Positions 1-8,442 of a stretch of DNA of 64,000 nt are shown in pieces (within the stretch, counting starts at the first letter, position 1; every line of letters begins with the position of its first letter). Below the pieces are notes generated by a model that saw nothing but the letters and a program-made list of their open reading frames with translations, was not told the origin of the DNA and ran no database searches. Origin of the DNA: Actinomadura rayongensis (GTDB lineage: Bacteria > Actinomycetota > Actinomycetes > Streptosporangiales > Streptosporangiaceae). The stretch covers positions 124,001 to 188,000 of the forward strand of contig NZ_WUTW01000002.1 of NCBI RefSeq assembly GCF_009831215.1, given 5' to 3'. A program made the position numbers and the translations under genes.

Positions 1-1
1 C

Positions 2-1552
2 TCGGTCGTGGACGTCCCGCCGATCCCGTTCGGGATCACCGACCTGCCCGCCGTCCAGTCCCGCGAGCCGCTGCTGCTGGACCTCGCGGGCGGCGGCCAC
101 CTCTACGTCGCCGGGACGGCCCGCTCCGGCCGCTCCACCGCGCTGCGCACGCTCGCCGGGTCGCTGGCCGGGTCGTGCTCGCCCTACGACGTCCACCTCT
201 ACGCGATCGACTGCGGCGCGGGCGCGCTGCTGCCGCTCGTGTCCCTGCCGCACTGCGGGGCCGTCGTCGGACGCGAGCAGCTCGACCGGTGCGAACGCCT
301 GATCGTCGCGCTGTCGGCGGAGGTCTCCCGGCGGCAGCAGCTCCTCGCGGGCGCCGGGTTCGCGTCGCTCGCCGAACAGCGCGCCGCCGTCGCCGCGACC
401 GACCGCCTCCCGTGGATGGTCCTGCTGCTGGACCGCTGGGAGGCGTTCGTCGCCGCGTTCGAGCACTACGACTACGGACGCCTCGTCGACCAGATCCTGC
501 GCCTGCTGCGCGAGGGCGCCGCGGTCGGCCTGCGCGCGGTGTTCACCGGCGACCGCTCCGGCCTGGGCGGCCAGATCTCGACGGTGTTCGACCGGCGCCT
601 GATCCTGCGGATGGCCGACCCCAACGACTACGGCTACGCGGGCCTCCAGCCCCGCCAGGTGCCCGCCGCGATGCCGCCCGGCCGCGCCCTGGAACACCTG
701 GCCCCCGGCATTCCGCTGCGCGAATCCCAGATCGGGCTGCTCGGCGAGGACGCGTCCGGCGCCGCCCAGGTCACCGCGCTGCAGGAGATCGGCCGCGCGT
801 GCGTGAGCCGCTACGGCAAGCTGCCCCGCCGCCAGCGCCCCCTGCACGTGGACGAACTGCCCGTCCGCGTCACCTACCGCGAAGCGATGGCCCTGGACCC
901 GGACTTCCTGGCCCCGTCCGCCCTCTGGGCCCTGGTGGGCGTGGGCGGCGACACCCTGGCCCCCGTGGGCGTGGACCTCCTCAACGAGGGCCCGGGCTTC
1001 GTCGTGGCGGGCCCCCCGCGCACCGGCCGCTCCACGACCCTCTGGACGATCGTCTGCTCCCTGCTGGACCCCGCCGTGGCAGGCGGCTTGGTCCCCGTCG
1101 TCCTGGTGACCCCGCGCCGCTCTCCCCTACGCCAGCTGGCCGGACGCCCGGGCGTCCTGGCCGTCCTGGACGCCGACGCCACCGCCGAAGACCTGGAGGC
1201 CGCCGTCCAGGGCGAGCACCGCTACGTCGTGGTCGTGGACGACGCGGAACTCCTGGACGAGACCGAGCTGGACGACGCCCTGCGCGATGCCCTCCGCACC
1301 GCCCGCGACGGCGAACACGCGGTCGTCCTGGGCGGCACCACCGCCGACCTGAACCGCGGCTACCGGGGCTTCCTCCCCGAGGCCCGCCGCTCCCGCTCGG
1401 GCGTCCTGCTCTCCGTGGACACCCCGGAGGACGGAGAACTCTTCGGCCTGCGCCTCCCCCGCAACGCGTCCCTGGGCGGCCCGACCGGCCGGGGCCTCTT
1501 CGTCGCGACGGGCGTCACCACCCAGATCCAGGTGGCCCTTCCCCTGAGCTGA
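2..1552 (+). CDS. Type VII secretion FtsK/SpoIIIE-type ATPase (EccC C-terminal part), 5' truncated by window edge
   Basis: The protein is the C-terminal half of an EccC-like motor ATPase of the ESX/type VII secretion system, which docks WXG100 substrates at the inner membrane. Two P-loop modules are visible. The first has GTARSGRST near residues 36-44 and a Walker-B-like LLLDRW about 100 residues later. The second has GPPRTGRST near residue 340 and VVVVDDAE downstream. Both P-loops carry Arg instead of the catalytic Lys. The first ATPase domain and the membrane anchor expected upstream are missing. The frame stays open to base 2, so the GTG at base 8 is probably internal. The adjacent convergent WXG100 gene supports the assignment. 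The family is sure; completeness cannot be judged here. Confidence 0.85.
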   Translation, partial: SVVDVPPIPFGITDLPAVQSREPLLLDLAGGGHLYVAGTARSGRSTALRTLAGSLAGSCSPYDVHLYAIDCGAGALLPLVSLPHCGAVVGREQLDRCERLIVALSAEVSRRQQLLAGAGFASLAEQRAAVAATDRLPWMVLLLDRWEAFVAAFEHYDYGRLVDQILRLLREGAAVGLRAVFTGDRSGLGGQISTVFDRRLILRMADPNDYGYAGLQPRQVPAAMPPGRALEHLAPGIPLRESQIGLLGEDASGAAQVTALQEIGRACVSRYGKLPRRQRPLHVDELPVRVTYREAMALDPDFLAPSALWALVGVGGDTLAPVGVDLLNEGPGFVVAGPPRTGRSTTLWTIVCSLLDPAVAGGLVPVVLVTPRRSPLRQLAGRPGVLAVLDADATAEDLEAAVQGEHRYVVVVDDAELLDETELDDALRDALRTARDGEHAVVLGGTTADLNRGYRGFLPEARRSRSGVLLSVDTPEDGELFGLRLPRNASLGGPTGRGLFVATGVTTQIQVALPLS

Positions 1553-1632
1553 CCGGCCGCGCGGGCGGGGGCGGGAAAGGGCGGATCCCGGCCTCGGGGG
1601 GATGGGCCGGGATCCGCGGTCTCGCGGGTCGG

Positions 1633-1905
1633 CTAGCGGGTGGCCGCCTCGATGTTCTGGCGGGAGCGGCGGATGTCCTGGCCGCCCTGCTCCAGGGCCA
1701 GGGCCATCTTGTCGAAGGCCGCCTTCGCCTCGGCCCAGGTGGAGCGGAAGCGGTCGGCGCCCGGGCCCCACCAGATCTCGGTGCTGCTCACGGTGCGTCC
1801 GTTGAGGTCTTTGATGAGGGCGTCGAGGTTGCGCGCGTGCTTGCTGAAGATGCGCGACAGCTCCTCGAGTTCCCCGATGCTCGCTCCGCGTCGGTCTCCG
1901 CTCAT
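1633..1905 (-). CDS. WXG100 family (ESAT-6-like) protein
   Basis: This 90-residue protein has the size and two-helix layout of type VII secretion substrates or chaperone partners. The turn carries WWGPGADRF near residues 45-53, giving the W-x-G signature about half way along. The flanking helices are rich in Ala, Glu, Lys and Arg with heptad-like hydrophobics. No C-terminal YxxxD/E secretion signal is visible, so it may be the partner subunit of a dimer rather than the signal carrier. The start is ATG, preceded by a GAAAGGGCCGAGG purine stretch. It converges on the EccC-like ATPase gene, which is the context expected for a T7SS locus. Confidence 0.9.
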   Translation of the reverse strand: MSGDRRGASIGELEELSRIFSKHARNLDALIKDLNGRTVSSTEIWWGPGADRFRSTWAEAKAAFDKMALALEQGGQDIRRSRQNIEAATR

Positions 1906-2296
1906 CGCCTCGGCCCTTTCGGTCGTCGCCCGCCGGGGGGCGGTCGTGGTGCCCCGTGCCGGACGCCGTTTTCCGGAATGGCGTCAGCCTACGCCCGCAC
2001 GATCTCGGGAAGCCAGACGCGTTCGGCGATCCGGGCGTCCGTTCTGGGCGTTGAGCGCCGACTTTCGGTGGCCGGATCCGGCCAGGTGTGCCTTTTTAAA
2101 TGATCTTGCTGAGTGGATGACGGTGAATCGGCGGGCGGAATATTGGGCGGTATCGCGCTGTTCGTCCGGTGTGCTGGTCGGGGCGCCCCGGTGCGCGGGA
2201 ATGAAAACCGTTGTCGTATGGTTCACCCGGGTGCGCGGTGGAGAGGGGACGACCCTCGACGGACCCCGCCCGCCAGCACGACGTACGGGAGGAACC
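1906..2296. other. 391-bp intergenic region between WXG100 and rpmE2
   Basis: This divergent intergenic region holds the control signals of the WXG100 gene (left) and rpmE2 (right). Around 2088-2110 and 2138-2156 it contains short AT-rich patches that stand out in this GC-rich DNA. A Zur-like operator lies at 2202-2216. No convincing additional gene was found on either strand. Confidence 0.6.
2202..2216. promoter_or_regulatory. Candidate Zur box upstream of rpmE2
   Basis: The 15-base element TGAAAACCGTTGTCG fits the 7-1-7 dyad TGAAAAC-N-GTTTTCA of actinobacterial Zur operators. The left half is complete and five of seven positions match in the right half. It sits about 80 bases before an L31 gene of the cysteine-free type, a classical target of Zur repression. 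Operator function is inferred from motif and context. Confidence 0.45.
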
Positions 2297-2545
2297 ATGA
2301 AGAAGGACGTACACCCGGACTACCGGCCCGTGGTCTTCCGCGACCGGAGCGCCGACTACGCCTTCCTGACGCGCTCGACCGTCCAGTCCGACCAGACGAT
2401 CGAGTGGGAGGACGGGAACACCTACCCCGTGGTGGACGTCGACGTCTCTTCGGCGAGCCACCCGTTCTACACCGGTCGTGGACGCGTCATGGACACGACC
2501 GGCGCGGTGGAGAAGTTCAACCGCCGCTACAAGAAGAAGAGCTGA
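2297..2545 (+). CDS. rpmE2: 50S ribosomal protein L31 type B (zinc-independent)
   Basis: This 82-residue protein matches L31 type B from its N-terminal [12 protein letters not shown] through a C-terminal FNRRYKKKS. It has no cysteine, so it cannot bind zinc as the CxxC-containing L31 does. In this family the C-minus paralog replaces the zinc form in the 50S subunit during zinc starvation and frees stored zinc. The ATG follows GGGAGGAACC, a strong ribosome-binding site. A Zur-like box lies upstream and a rho-independent terminator starts eight bases after the stop codon. Confidence 0.95.
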   Translation: MKKDVHPDYRPVVFRDRSADYAFLTRSTVQSDQTIEWEDGNTYPVVDVDVSSASHPFYTGRGRVMDTTGAVEKFNRRYKKKS

Positions 2546-2552
2546 CGCGCGA

Positions 2553-2589
2553 AACGCCCCCGTCCGGAGCACCGGACCGGGGGCGTTTT
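2553..2589 (+). terminator. Rho-independent terminator after rpmE2
   Basis: AACGCCCCCG-TCCGG pairs with CCGGA-CCGGGGGCGTT around an AGCA loop, with one bulge, followed by a TTTT run. The hairpin lies between the convergent rpmE2 and SPFH genes and could serve both. Confidence 0.85.
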
Positions 2590-2603
2590 CCGTGCGGCGA
2601 AGG

Positions 2604-3608
2604 TCAGCGGCCGAAGAGGGAGCCGTTCGGGTTGCCCGGCGCGTAGACCGTGATGCCCTGCGGCAGCGCCTTCAGCTCCTCGATCCGGGCGCACGTCGGG
2701 CACTTGTTGTAGCCGTCCTGGCGGGCCTTGTTCGCGGCGGCCTCGGCCCGCGCCGACGCCACCTTCGCCTGCGCCTCGCTGACCTGGGCGAACGCGGCCT
2801 GCGCGCGGTCCACGGCGTCCTGGACGCGGGTGGGCAGCTCGACGCGCACCAGGTTGAAGTGGATGTTGGTGACGAACGTCCCGCCGAGCGTGGAATTGAG
2901 GTCGGCGGCCAGACTCGTGTTGATCGAGGTCTGGACCTTGTTGATGTTGGCGTTGTTGCTCTGCGCGGGCGCGCCCTTCGCCGGGACGGTCGCCGACGCG
3001 TTCTGCACGAGCGCGCACGAGGAGACCAGCTCGGCGCACCGGAAGCTGTTGACCTGGCTGCGCAGCGCGTTGTCGATCACCGGCCGGATGATCTGGTCGA
3101 GCCACGCCGACCAGCCCGTGTCGCCGTCCCACGCGTAGTGCATGTCGCCGTCCGCGCCGCGGAACTTGCGGGTGCCGTACTTGTCGTCGAACGAGCGCAG
3201 CGTCGCGTGGTCGAGGTTGAGCGTGAAGTACAGCGTGCCCTCGATGCCCATGTTGACGCCGTCGGAGCTCGGCACCGTCACGACGTCCACGCCCGATTCG
3301 TCGCCCTTGGACGCCTTCGAGGTGATCGTGTAGAAGCGCTGCTGCGCCGGGTACTTGTGGACCTTGGAGTAGAGGCCGATCCACGTCCGTCCCGAGCCCG
3401 GGTCGATGATCTGGCGGATCCGGTTGTTGTCGAAGAACCCGCCGTTGCGCACGACCGCGACCTCGCCGCCGCCCGTCCGCTCGTACCCGCCGAACAGCGC
3501 GGTGAGGACGGGGATCCCGGCGACGGCCAGCAGGACGGCGAGGACGACGGACGTGCGGCGGCGCGACGTCCGCCAGGACGACACGGTGGGGCGCTTGGGG
3601 GCAGGCAC
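2604..3608 (-). CDS. SPFH/band-7 domain membrane protein with C-terminal CPxC motif
   Basis: The 334-residue product has one hydrophobic segment near the N terminus (about residues 17-40). An SPFH/prohibitin-like domain follows, then a long Ala/Glu/Lys/Arg-rich segment (AQAKVASARAEAAANKARQ) typical of the SPFH coiled coil. The C terminus carries KCPTCARIEELKALPQG. The CPTC pair, together with two cysteines mid-protein (RCAELVSSC), is unusual for the family and could bind metal or form disulfides. I chose the GTG at 3608 because GGAAGGAG lies eight bases upstream. Upstream in-frame codons exist but have no ribosome-binding site. The family organises membrane microdomains or regulates proteases; the specific role here is unknown. 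Confidence 0.75.
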   Translation of the reverse strand: MPAPKRPTVSSWRTSRRRTSVVLAVLLAVAGIPVLTALFGGYERTGGGEVAVVRNGGFFDNNRIRQIIDPGSGRTWIGLYSKVHKYPAQQRFYTITSKASKGDESGVDVVTVPSSDGVNMGIEGTLYFTLNLDHATLRSFDDKYGTRKFRGADGDMHYAWDGDTGWSAWLDQIIRPVIDNALRSQVNSFRCAELVSSCALVQNASATVPAKGAPAQSNNANINKVQTSINTSLAADLNSTLGGTFVTNIHFNLVRVELPTRVQDAVDRAQAAFAQVSEAQAKVASARAEAAANKARQDGYNKCPTCARIEELKALPQGITVYAPGNPNGSLFGR

Positions 3609-3729
3609 GGGGGGCACTCCTTCCGGACGCCCGACTTTTTCGGGCGAACTCGGAAGATCAGACGCGCGCGACCGGTGCGCGGATCCGTGCCCTGCCCAGG
3701 GCACACATCATCACTTCAGAACGATTATC

Positions 3730-3735
3730 TAGACT
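3730..3735 (+). promoter_or_regulatory. Candidate -10 element of the acyl-CoA carboxylase gene
   Basis: TAGACT fits the actinobacterial TANNNT -10 consensus. It would start a transcript about seven bases downstream, giving a leader of roughly 24 bases that contains the GGGAGGAG ribosome-binding site of the gene starting at 3766. No clear -35 is visible. Confidence 0.45.
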
Positions 3736-3765
3736 GCGGTCCGAGGTTGAGGGAGGAGACCCAAC

Positions 3766-5526
3766 GTGCGCAAGGTCCTGATCGCCAACCGCGGTGAGAT
3801 CGCGGTCCGAATCGCCCGCGCCTGCCGCGACGCCGGGCTGACGAGTGTCGCGGTGTACGCCGAGCCGGACCTCGACGCGCTGCATGTGCGGGTCGCGGAC
3901 GAGGCGTATTCGCTGGACGGCCGCTCGGCCGCCGAGAGCTATCTCGACATCGGCAAGCTGTTGAAGATCGCCGCCGAGGCGGGCGCGGACGCCGTCCACC
4001 CGGGCTACGGCTTCCTCGCGGAGAACGCCGACTTCGCGACGGCCGTGCTGGAGGCGGGCCTCACCTGGATCGGTCCGCCGCCGGCCGCGATCAGCGCGCT
4101 CGGCGACAAGGTGCAGGCCCGGCACATCGCGCAGGCCGTCGGCGCGCCGCTCGTCGCGGGCACCACCGACCCGGTGTCGGGCGCGGACGAGGTCGTGGCG
4201 TTCGCCAAGGAGCACGGCCTGCCGATCGCCATCAAGGCGGCGTACGGCGGCGGCGGACGCGGGCTGAAGGTCGCGCGGACGCTCGAGGAGGTCCCCGACC
4301 TGTACGAGTCGGCCGTCCGCGAGGCGGTGGCGGCGTTCGGACGCGGCGAGTGCTTCGTGGAGCGCTACCTGGACCGTCCGCGCCACGTCGAGACGCAATG
4401 TCTGGCCGACCAGCACGGCAACGTGGTCGTCGTCTCGACCCGTGACTGCTCGCTCCAGCGCCGCCACCAGAAGCTCGTGGAGGAGGCCCCGGCGCCGTAC
4501 CTGACGGACGAGCAGGTCGAGCTGCTGTACACCTCGTCCAAGGCCATCCTCAAGGAGGCCGGGTACGTGGGCGCGGGGACGTGCGAGTTCCTCGTCGGCC
4601 AGGACGGGACGATCTCGTTCCTGGAGGTCAACACCCGCCTCCAGGTCGAGCACCCGGTGACCGAGGAGGTCGCGGGCGTCGACCTCGTCCGGGAGATGTT
4701 CCGCGTCGCGGCGGGCGAGGAGATCGGCTACGACGACCCGGTGCTGCGCGGCCACTCGATCGAGTTCCGGCTGAACGCGGAGGACGCGGGCCGGGGCTTC
4801 CTGCCCGCCGTCGGCACGCTGACCGCGTGGGAGCCGCCGTCGGGGCCGGGCGTCCGGCTGGACTCCGGCTACGAGGCGGGGCACACCGTCCCGCAGGAGT
4901 TCGACTCGCTGATCGCCAAGCTGATCGTGACCGGCGCGACGCGGCGGCAGGCGGTGGAGCGCGCCCGGCGCGCGCTGGCCGAGTTCGTCATCGACGGCAT
5001 GCCGACCGTGCTGCCGTTCCACCGCGCGGTGCTGGACGACCCGGCGTTCGTGCCGGACGAGGGGCCGTTCACCGTCCACACCCGGTGGATCGAGACCGAG
5101 TTCGACAACACGATCCCGCCGTTCGAGGGCGCGGCGGCGCCCGGCACGGACGAGGGCGCCCGCGAGCGCGTCACCGTCGAGGTGGGCGGCAAGCGGCTGG
5201 AGGTCGTCCTGCCCGCGGGCCTCGGGGCGACGGCGGGCGGCGGGGCGGCGGCGTCCGCTCCGGCGCGGCGCGCCGCGGGCCGCAAGGGCGGCGGGGCGGC
5301 GGCGTCCGGGGACTCCCTGGTCAGCCCGATGCAGGGCACGATCGTCAAGCTGATCGTCGAGGACGGCGCGGCCGTCGCGGCGGGCGACCCGATCGTCGTG
5401 CTGGAGGCCATGAAGATGGAGCAGCCGCTCACCGCGCACAAGGCCGGGACGATCAGCGGCCTGTCCGCCGAGGTCGGGCAGACGGTGTCGTCCGGCGCGG
5501 TCATCTGCGAGATCAAGGACGCCTGA
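3766..5526 (+). CDS. accA: Acetyl-/propionyl-CoA carboxylase alpha subunit (biotin carboxylase + BCCP)
   Basis: This 586-residue protein carries the ATP-dependent carboxylation of biotin in acyl-CoA carboxylases that make malonyl- or methylmalonyl-CoA. The N-terminal biotin carboxylase domain begins [13 protein letters not shown]. It contains the ATP-grasp loop [10 protein letters not shown] and the conserved [16 protein letters not shown]. After an Ala/Gly-rich linker (about residues 490-510), the C-terminal biotinyl domain carries EAMKMEQP with the acceptor Lys at about 550. GTG start with GGGAGGAG seven bases upstream. No beta (carboxyltransferase) gene is adjacent, so the partner must be encoded elsewhere. 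A strong terminator follows. Confidence 0.95.
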   Translation: MRKVLIANRGEIAVRIARACRDAGLTSVAVYAEPDLDALHVRVADEAYSLDGRSAAESYLDIGKLLKIAAEAGADAVHPGYGFLAENADFATAVLEAGLTWIGPPPAAISALGDKVQARHIAQAVGAPLVAGTTDPVSGADEVVAFAKEHGLPIAIKAAYGGGGRGLKVARTLEEVPDLYESAVREAVAAFGRGECFVERYLDRPRHVETQCLADQHGNVVVVSTRDCSLQRRHQKLVEEAPAPYLTDEQVELLYTSSKAILKEAGYVGAGTCEFLVGQDGTISFLEVNTRLQVEHPVTEEVAGVDLVREMFRVAAGEEIGYDDPVLRGHSIEFRLNAEDAGRGFLPAVGTLTAWEPPSGPGVRLDSGYEAGHTVPQEFDSLIAKLIVTGATRRQAVERARRALAEFVIDGMPTVLPFHRAVLDDPAFVPDEGPFTVHTRWIETEFDNTIPPFEGAAAPGTDEGARERVTVEVGGKRLEVVLPAGLGATAGGGAAASAPARRAAGRKGGGAAASGDSLVSPMQGTIVKLIVEDGAAVAAGDPIVVLEAMKMEQPLTAHKAGTISGLSAEVGQTVSSGAVICEIKDA

Positions 5527-5536
5527 GCCGCGTCGC

Positions 5537-5574
5537 AAGCGGCCCGGCGCACCATGCGCCGGGCCGCTTTCTTT
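5537..5574 (+). terminator. Rho-independent terminator after accA
   Basis: AAGCGGCCCGGCGC pairs perfectly with GCGCCGGGCCGCTT around ACCAT, followed by TTCTTT. The 14-bp stem lies ten bases after the carboxylase stop codon and separates it from the next gene. Confidence 0.9.
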
Positions 5575-5639
5575 GCCCGTGGCAGGGAACGGACGGCGGG
5601 TCGCGTACGTCGTACGGAACGAGGAGGAAGACTGCGAAC

Positions 5640-6950
5640 ATGAGATCCCACCTTCGGTTCCGTCGGGGCGGCGTCCTCGCCGCCGTGCTGGGCGCGGCCG
5701 TCCTGCTGGTCTTCGGCGGCGCGGGCGCGGCGAGCGCGGACACCTCGGCCCAGATCGCGCACGGCCTGCTGAGTTCCCGTCTGTACGTGACGAGCAAGGT
5801 CGCGGGTTCGGTGTCGCCGGGCGATCAGGCGCAGATGCGCGCCGCGCTCGACAAGGCCGACAAGGCCGACATCCGCGCGGTGGTGATCGCGAACGACGTG
5901 CCGCCGGCGGCGACGCGGTCGATGCTCGCGCAGGTCGCCAACAGCGTCGGGAAGGGCGAGACGTACGTCGCGGTGTCGGCGGACGGCTCCGGGCTGTGGG
6001 CGATCTCCAAGAAGCTGTCGGCGTCCGACATCGACCAGCTGCAGGCGCGCGGAACACCGGGCGCGTCGGCGGCCGACCAGCTCACCGGGTTCGTGGACCG
6101 GGCCGAGAAGAAGGCCGAGGACCAGGCGCGCAGCGGCATGATCGGCGGGTTCGTCCTGCTCGGGCTGCTCGTGGTGGTCGTCGCCGGGGCGGCGGGCGCG
6201 TTCCTCGTGGTGCGGCGGCGCCGCCGTGAGCGCGAGGCGCGGCAGCTCGACGACCTCAAGCGCGGCGTCCAGGAGGACGTCACGCTGCTCGGCGAGGACA
6301 TCGCCCGCCTCGACCTGAACGTCATGGACCAGGGGCTCGACCCGGCGGTCCGGGGGCACTACGAGGCCGCGATGAACTCCTACGACGCGGCGAAGGCGGC
6401 GATCGACGCCGCGCGCGTCCCGGCGGACATGGCGCACGTCGCGACGGCGCTGGAGGACGGCCGCTACAACATGACGGCGACGCGGGCGCTGCTCGCGGGC
6501 GAGCCGGTGCCCGAGCACCGCGCGCCGTGCTTCTTCAACCCCAACCACGGGCCGTCCGTGCAGGACGTCGTGTGGGCGCCGCCGGGCGCGGCGCCGCGCT
6601 CGGTCCCGGCGTGCGCGGCGGACGCGCAGGCGGTGCTGAGCGGGCGGGCGCCGGACTACCGGATGGTGCCCTACGGCGACGGACGGCGTCCGTACTGGGA
6701 CGCGGGTCCGGCGTACGCGCCGTACGCGGGCGGCTATTACGCGTCCTACGGCGGTCTGGACCTGGTGAGCGGCCTGCTGATCGGCACGGCGCTCGGCTCG
6801 ATGATGTCGGGCGGGTTCGGCGGCGGCTGGGGCGGCGGCTTCGACGGCGGCGGCGGGGACTTCGGCGGCGGGGGCGACCTCGGCGGCGGCTGGGACTTCG
6901 GCGGCGGCGACTTCGGCGGGGGCGGCGACTTCGGGGGCGGCGACTTCTGA
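5640..6950 (+). CDS. Membrane-anchored secreted protein with Gly-rich GGGDF-repeat tail
   Basis: The 436-residue product has a signal peptide ending around ASA (residue 34). An extracytoplasmic domain of about 110 residues follows, weakly reminiscent of TPM-type domains, then a transmembrane helix (GFVLLGLLVVVVAGAAGAFLV, about 165-185). After an RRRRRER stop-transfer stretch comes a helical cytoplasmic region. The last 45 residues are almost only Gly, Asp, Phe and Trp, arranged as repeats of DFGGG and DLGGG. ATG start with GAGGAGGAAG ten bases upstream. The gene is monocistronic between two strong hairpins. I do not recognise a specific function; TPM-like membrane proteins with glycine-rich tails are known in actinobacteria. 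Confidence 0.7.
   Translation: MRSHLRFRRGGVLAAVLGAAVLLVFGGAGAASADTSAQIAHGLLSSRLYVTSKVAGSVSPGDQAQMRAALDKADKADIRAVVIANDVPPAATRSMLAQVANSVGKGETYVAVSADGSGLWAISKKLSASDIDQLQARGTPGASAADQLTGFVDRAEKKAEDQARSGMIGGFVLLGLLVVVVAGAAGAFLVVRRRRREREARQLDDLKRGVQEDVTLLGEDIARLDLNVMDQGLDPAVRGHYEAAMNSYDAAKAAIDAARVPADMAHVATALEDGRYNMTATRALLAGEPVPEHRAPCFFNPNHGPSVQDVVWAPPGAAPRSVPACAADAQAVLSGRAPDYRMVPYGDGRRPYWDAGPAYAPYAGGYYASYGGLDLVSGLLIGTALGSMMSGGFGGGWGGGFDGGGGDFGGGGDLGGGWDFGGGDFGGGGDFGGGDF
6815..6947 (+). repeat. GGC-rich coding repeat (GGGDF/GGGDL units)
   Basis: The 3' end of the gene ending at 6950 consists of short degenerate units encoding Gly-Gly-Gly-Asp-Phe or close variants. The DNA is a GGCGGCGGNGACTTC-type tandem. 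Such tracts are prone to slippage, so unit number may vary between strains. Confidence 0.75.
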
Positions 6951-6962
6951 TCCGTCCCGTGG

Positions 6963-7000
6963 CGCCCGGGGTCCGGCCGGACCCCGGGCGTTCGCCTTTT
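6963..7000 (+). terminator. Perfect-palindrome terminator
   Basis: CGCCCGGGGTCCGG is followed directly by its exact reverse complement (6963-6990), then TTCGCCTTTT. The 14-bp stem lies twelve bases after the stop codon at 6950. Confidence 0.85.
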
Positions 7001-7109
7001 CCGGGACCGGCTACCGGTCACGACCGGGTCACAGCGACGCGCACCGCACTGTGACCGGCCGTTGGCTAGAAAGGGGATCGGCCGAAGGCGACGACGAAAG
7101 GGAATTGCC

Positions 7110-8426
7110 GTGACCAATGACCGGGAATGGGGCCGGCGGGCCTTGCTGCGAGGCGCCGCCGTGGTGGCCGGAGCCGCCGCGACCGCGCCGCTGCTGGGCC
7201 GGACGGGAACGGCGCACGCCGACGACACCGCCGCCGACGCGTTGTTCAAGGCCGGGAAATTCGAGCAGGCCGGCCGCGCCTACGAGGAGATCCTGAAAAG
7301 CGATCCCGAGAACCTGCGCGCGGCGCGTCAGCGCGGCTATGTCGGCCTTCTGGCCAACAAGTTCGCCGACGCGGAGAAGTACCTGACGACGGCCCTCCGG
7401 ATCGCGCCCGACGACAAGGAGACCAACGCGCTGCTGGGCGACTGCTACATCCGGCAGGACAAACTCGCCCAGTCCGCGCCGTGCTGGCGGGCGGCCGGTG
7501 AAGAGGGCTACGCGCAGTGGTTCGGGGCCGTCCGGGGACGGCCGTACGAGATCCACGGCGACGTCGGCCGCGCGCGCTGGCTCCAGACCGACCCGATGCC
7601 GGTGGTCGAAGCCTCGCTCAACGGCGGGCCGCCGAAGCGGTTCAGTTTCTACACCGGCGCGCCGAACCTGAACCTGACGGCGTCGGCGGCCGAGGCGGCC
7701 GGGCTGACGCCCGTCTACAAGGAGAAGTCCGAGTTCGAGGGCACCGTGATCTGGGTGTACTACGGGTACCTGGACTCGTTCGCGCTGGGCGGGATCGAGC
7801 TGCGGAACGTTCCGGTGGGCTGGTCGTCGACGGAGTCGGGCGCCGATGTCAGCGACGACGCCGACGGCCTGATCGGGACGTGGGTCTTCTACCACCTGCT
7901 GACCACGTTCGACTACGCGGGCCGGTCGCTGGTCCTGCGCCGTCCGACGCCCGCGGCGGCCCGCAAGGTGCGCTCCGACGCCGCGCGGGCGGGCGTCAAG
8001 CCCCTGCCGATATGGCTGTCGCGCGACCACGACGTCTCCAGCGTGGGCAGTGTCGCCGGATCCGGCGCGCGGGTGATGGGCGTGAACTTCGGCGGCACCT
8101 CCGGGGAGGCCGCCGCCGGACTGACCGGGGACGTGGCCGAGCGGCTGGGCGTTCGCACCGACCGCGACCGTCCGATCGAGACGTTCGCCCACAGCCACCC
8201 GACCGTCACCTATCCCTGCTATCCGAGCGAAATCCGTCTCGGCACGGCCGTCGCCAACGACGTCTACTGCGAATCGGACCCGAACATGCCGGTCAACGTG
8301 CCGTGGCCGTACGGGCCGGGATTCGACGCGATCGGCCGTTTCTCGCACTGCTTTTTCAAGCCGTTCACCATCACGCTCGACTTCACCGCCATGAATCTCT
8401 TCATCGCGCGCGGCAAGGCCGCCTGA
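7110..8426 (+). CDS. Tat-exported TPR protein with retropepsin-like (aspartyl protease fold) domain lacking the catalytic Asp
   Basis: The 438-residue protein starts with a twin-arginine signal (GRRALLRG followed by a hydrophobic stretch, ending near AHA). Residues about 35-130 form TPR-like helical repeats (LFKAGKFEQAGRAYEEIL, YLTTALRIAP). The rest resembles half-barrels of retroviral-type aspartyl proteases. In FSFYTGAPNLNLTASAAEAAGL the position of the usual D-T/S-G is occupied by Tyr (YTG), and a second half (ITLDFTAMNLFIA) closes the domain. I chose GTG 7110 because AAAGGGA lies seven bases upstream and the Tat motif then falls correctly. It is probably a non-catalytic binding domain. 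It is followed 16 bases later by an EEP-family membrane protein, so the two are likely co-transcribed. Confidence 0.65.
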   Translation: MTNDREWGRRALLRGAAVVAGAAATAPLLGRTGTAHADDTAADALFKAGKFEQAGRAYEEILKSDPENLRAARQRGYVGLLANKFADAEKYLTTALRIAPDDKETNALLGDCYIRQDKLAQSAPCWRAAGEEGYAQWFGAVRGRPYEIHGDVGRARWLQTDPMPVVEASLNGGPPKRFSFYTGAPNLNLTASAAEAAGLTPVYKEKSEFEGTVIWVYYGYLDSFALGGIELRNVPVGWSSTESGADVSDDADGLIGTWVFYHLLTTFDYAGRSLVLRRPTPAAARKVRSDAARAGVKPLPIWLSRDHDVSSVGSVAGSGARVMGVNFGGTSGEAAAGLTGDVAERLGVRTDRDRPIETFAHSHPTVTYPCYPSEIRLGTAVANDVYCESDPNMPVNVPWPYGPGFDAIGRFSHCFFKPFTITLDFTAMNLFIARGKAA

Positions 8427-8442
8427 CCCGAGGACGCACGCA

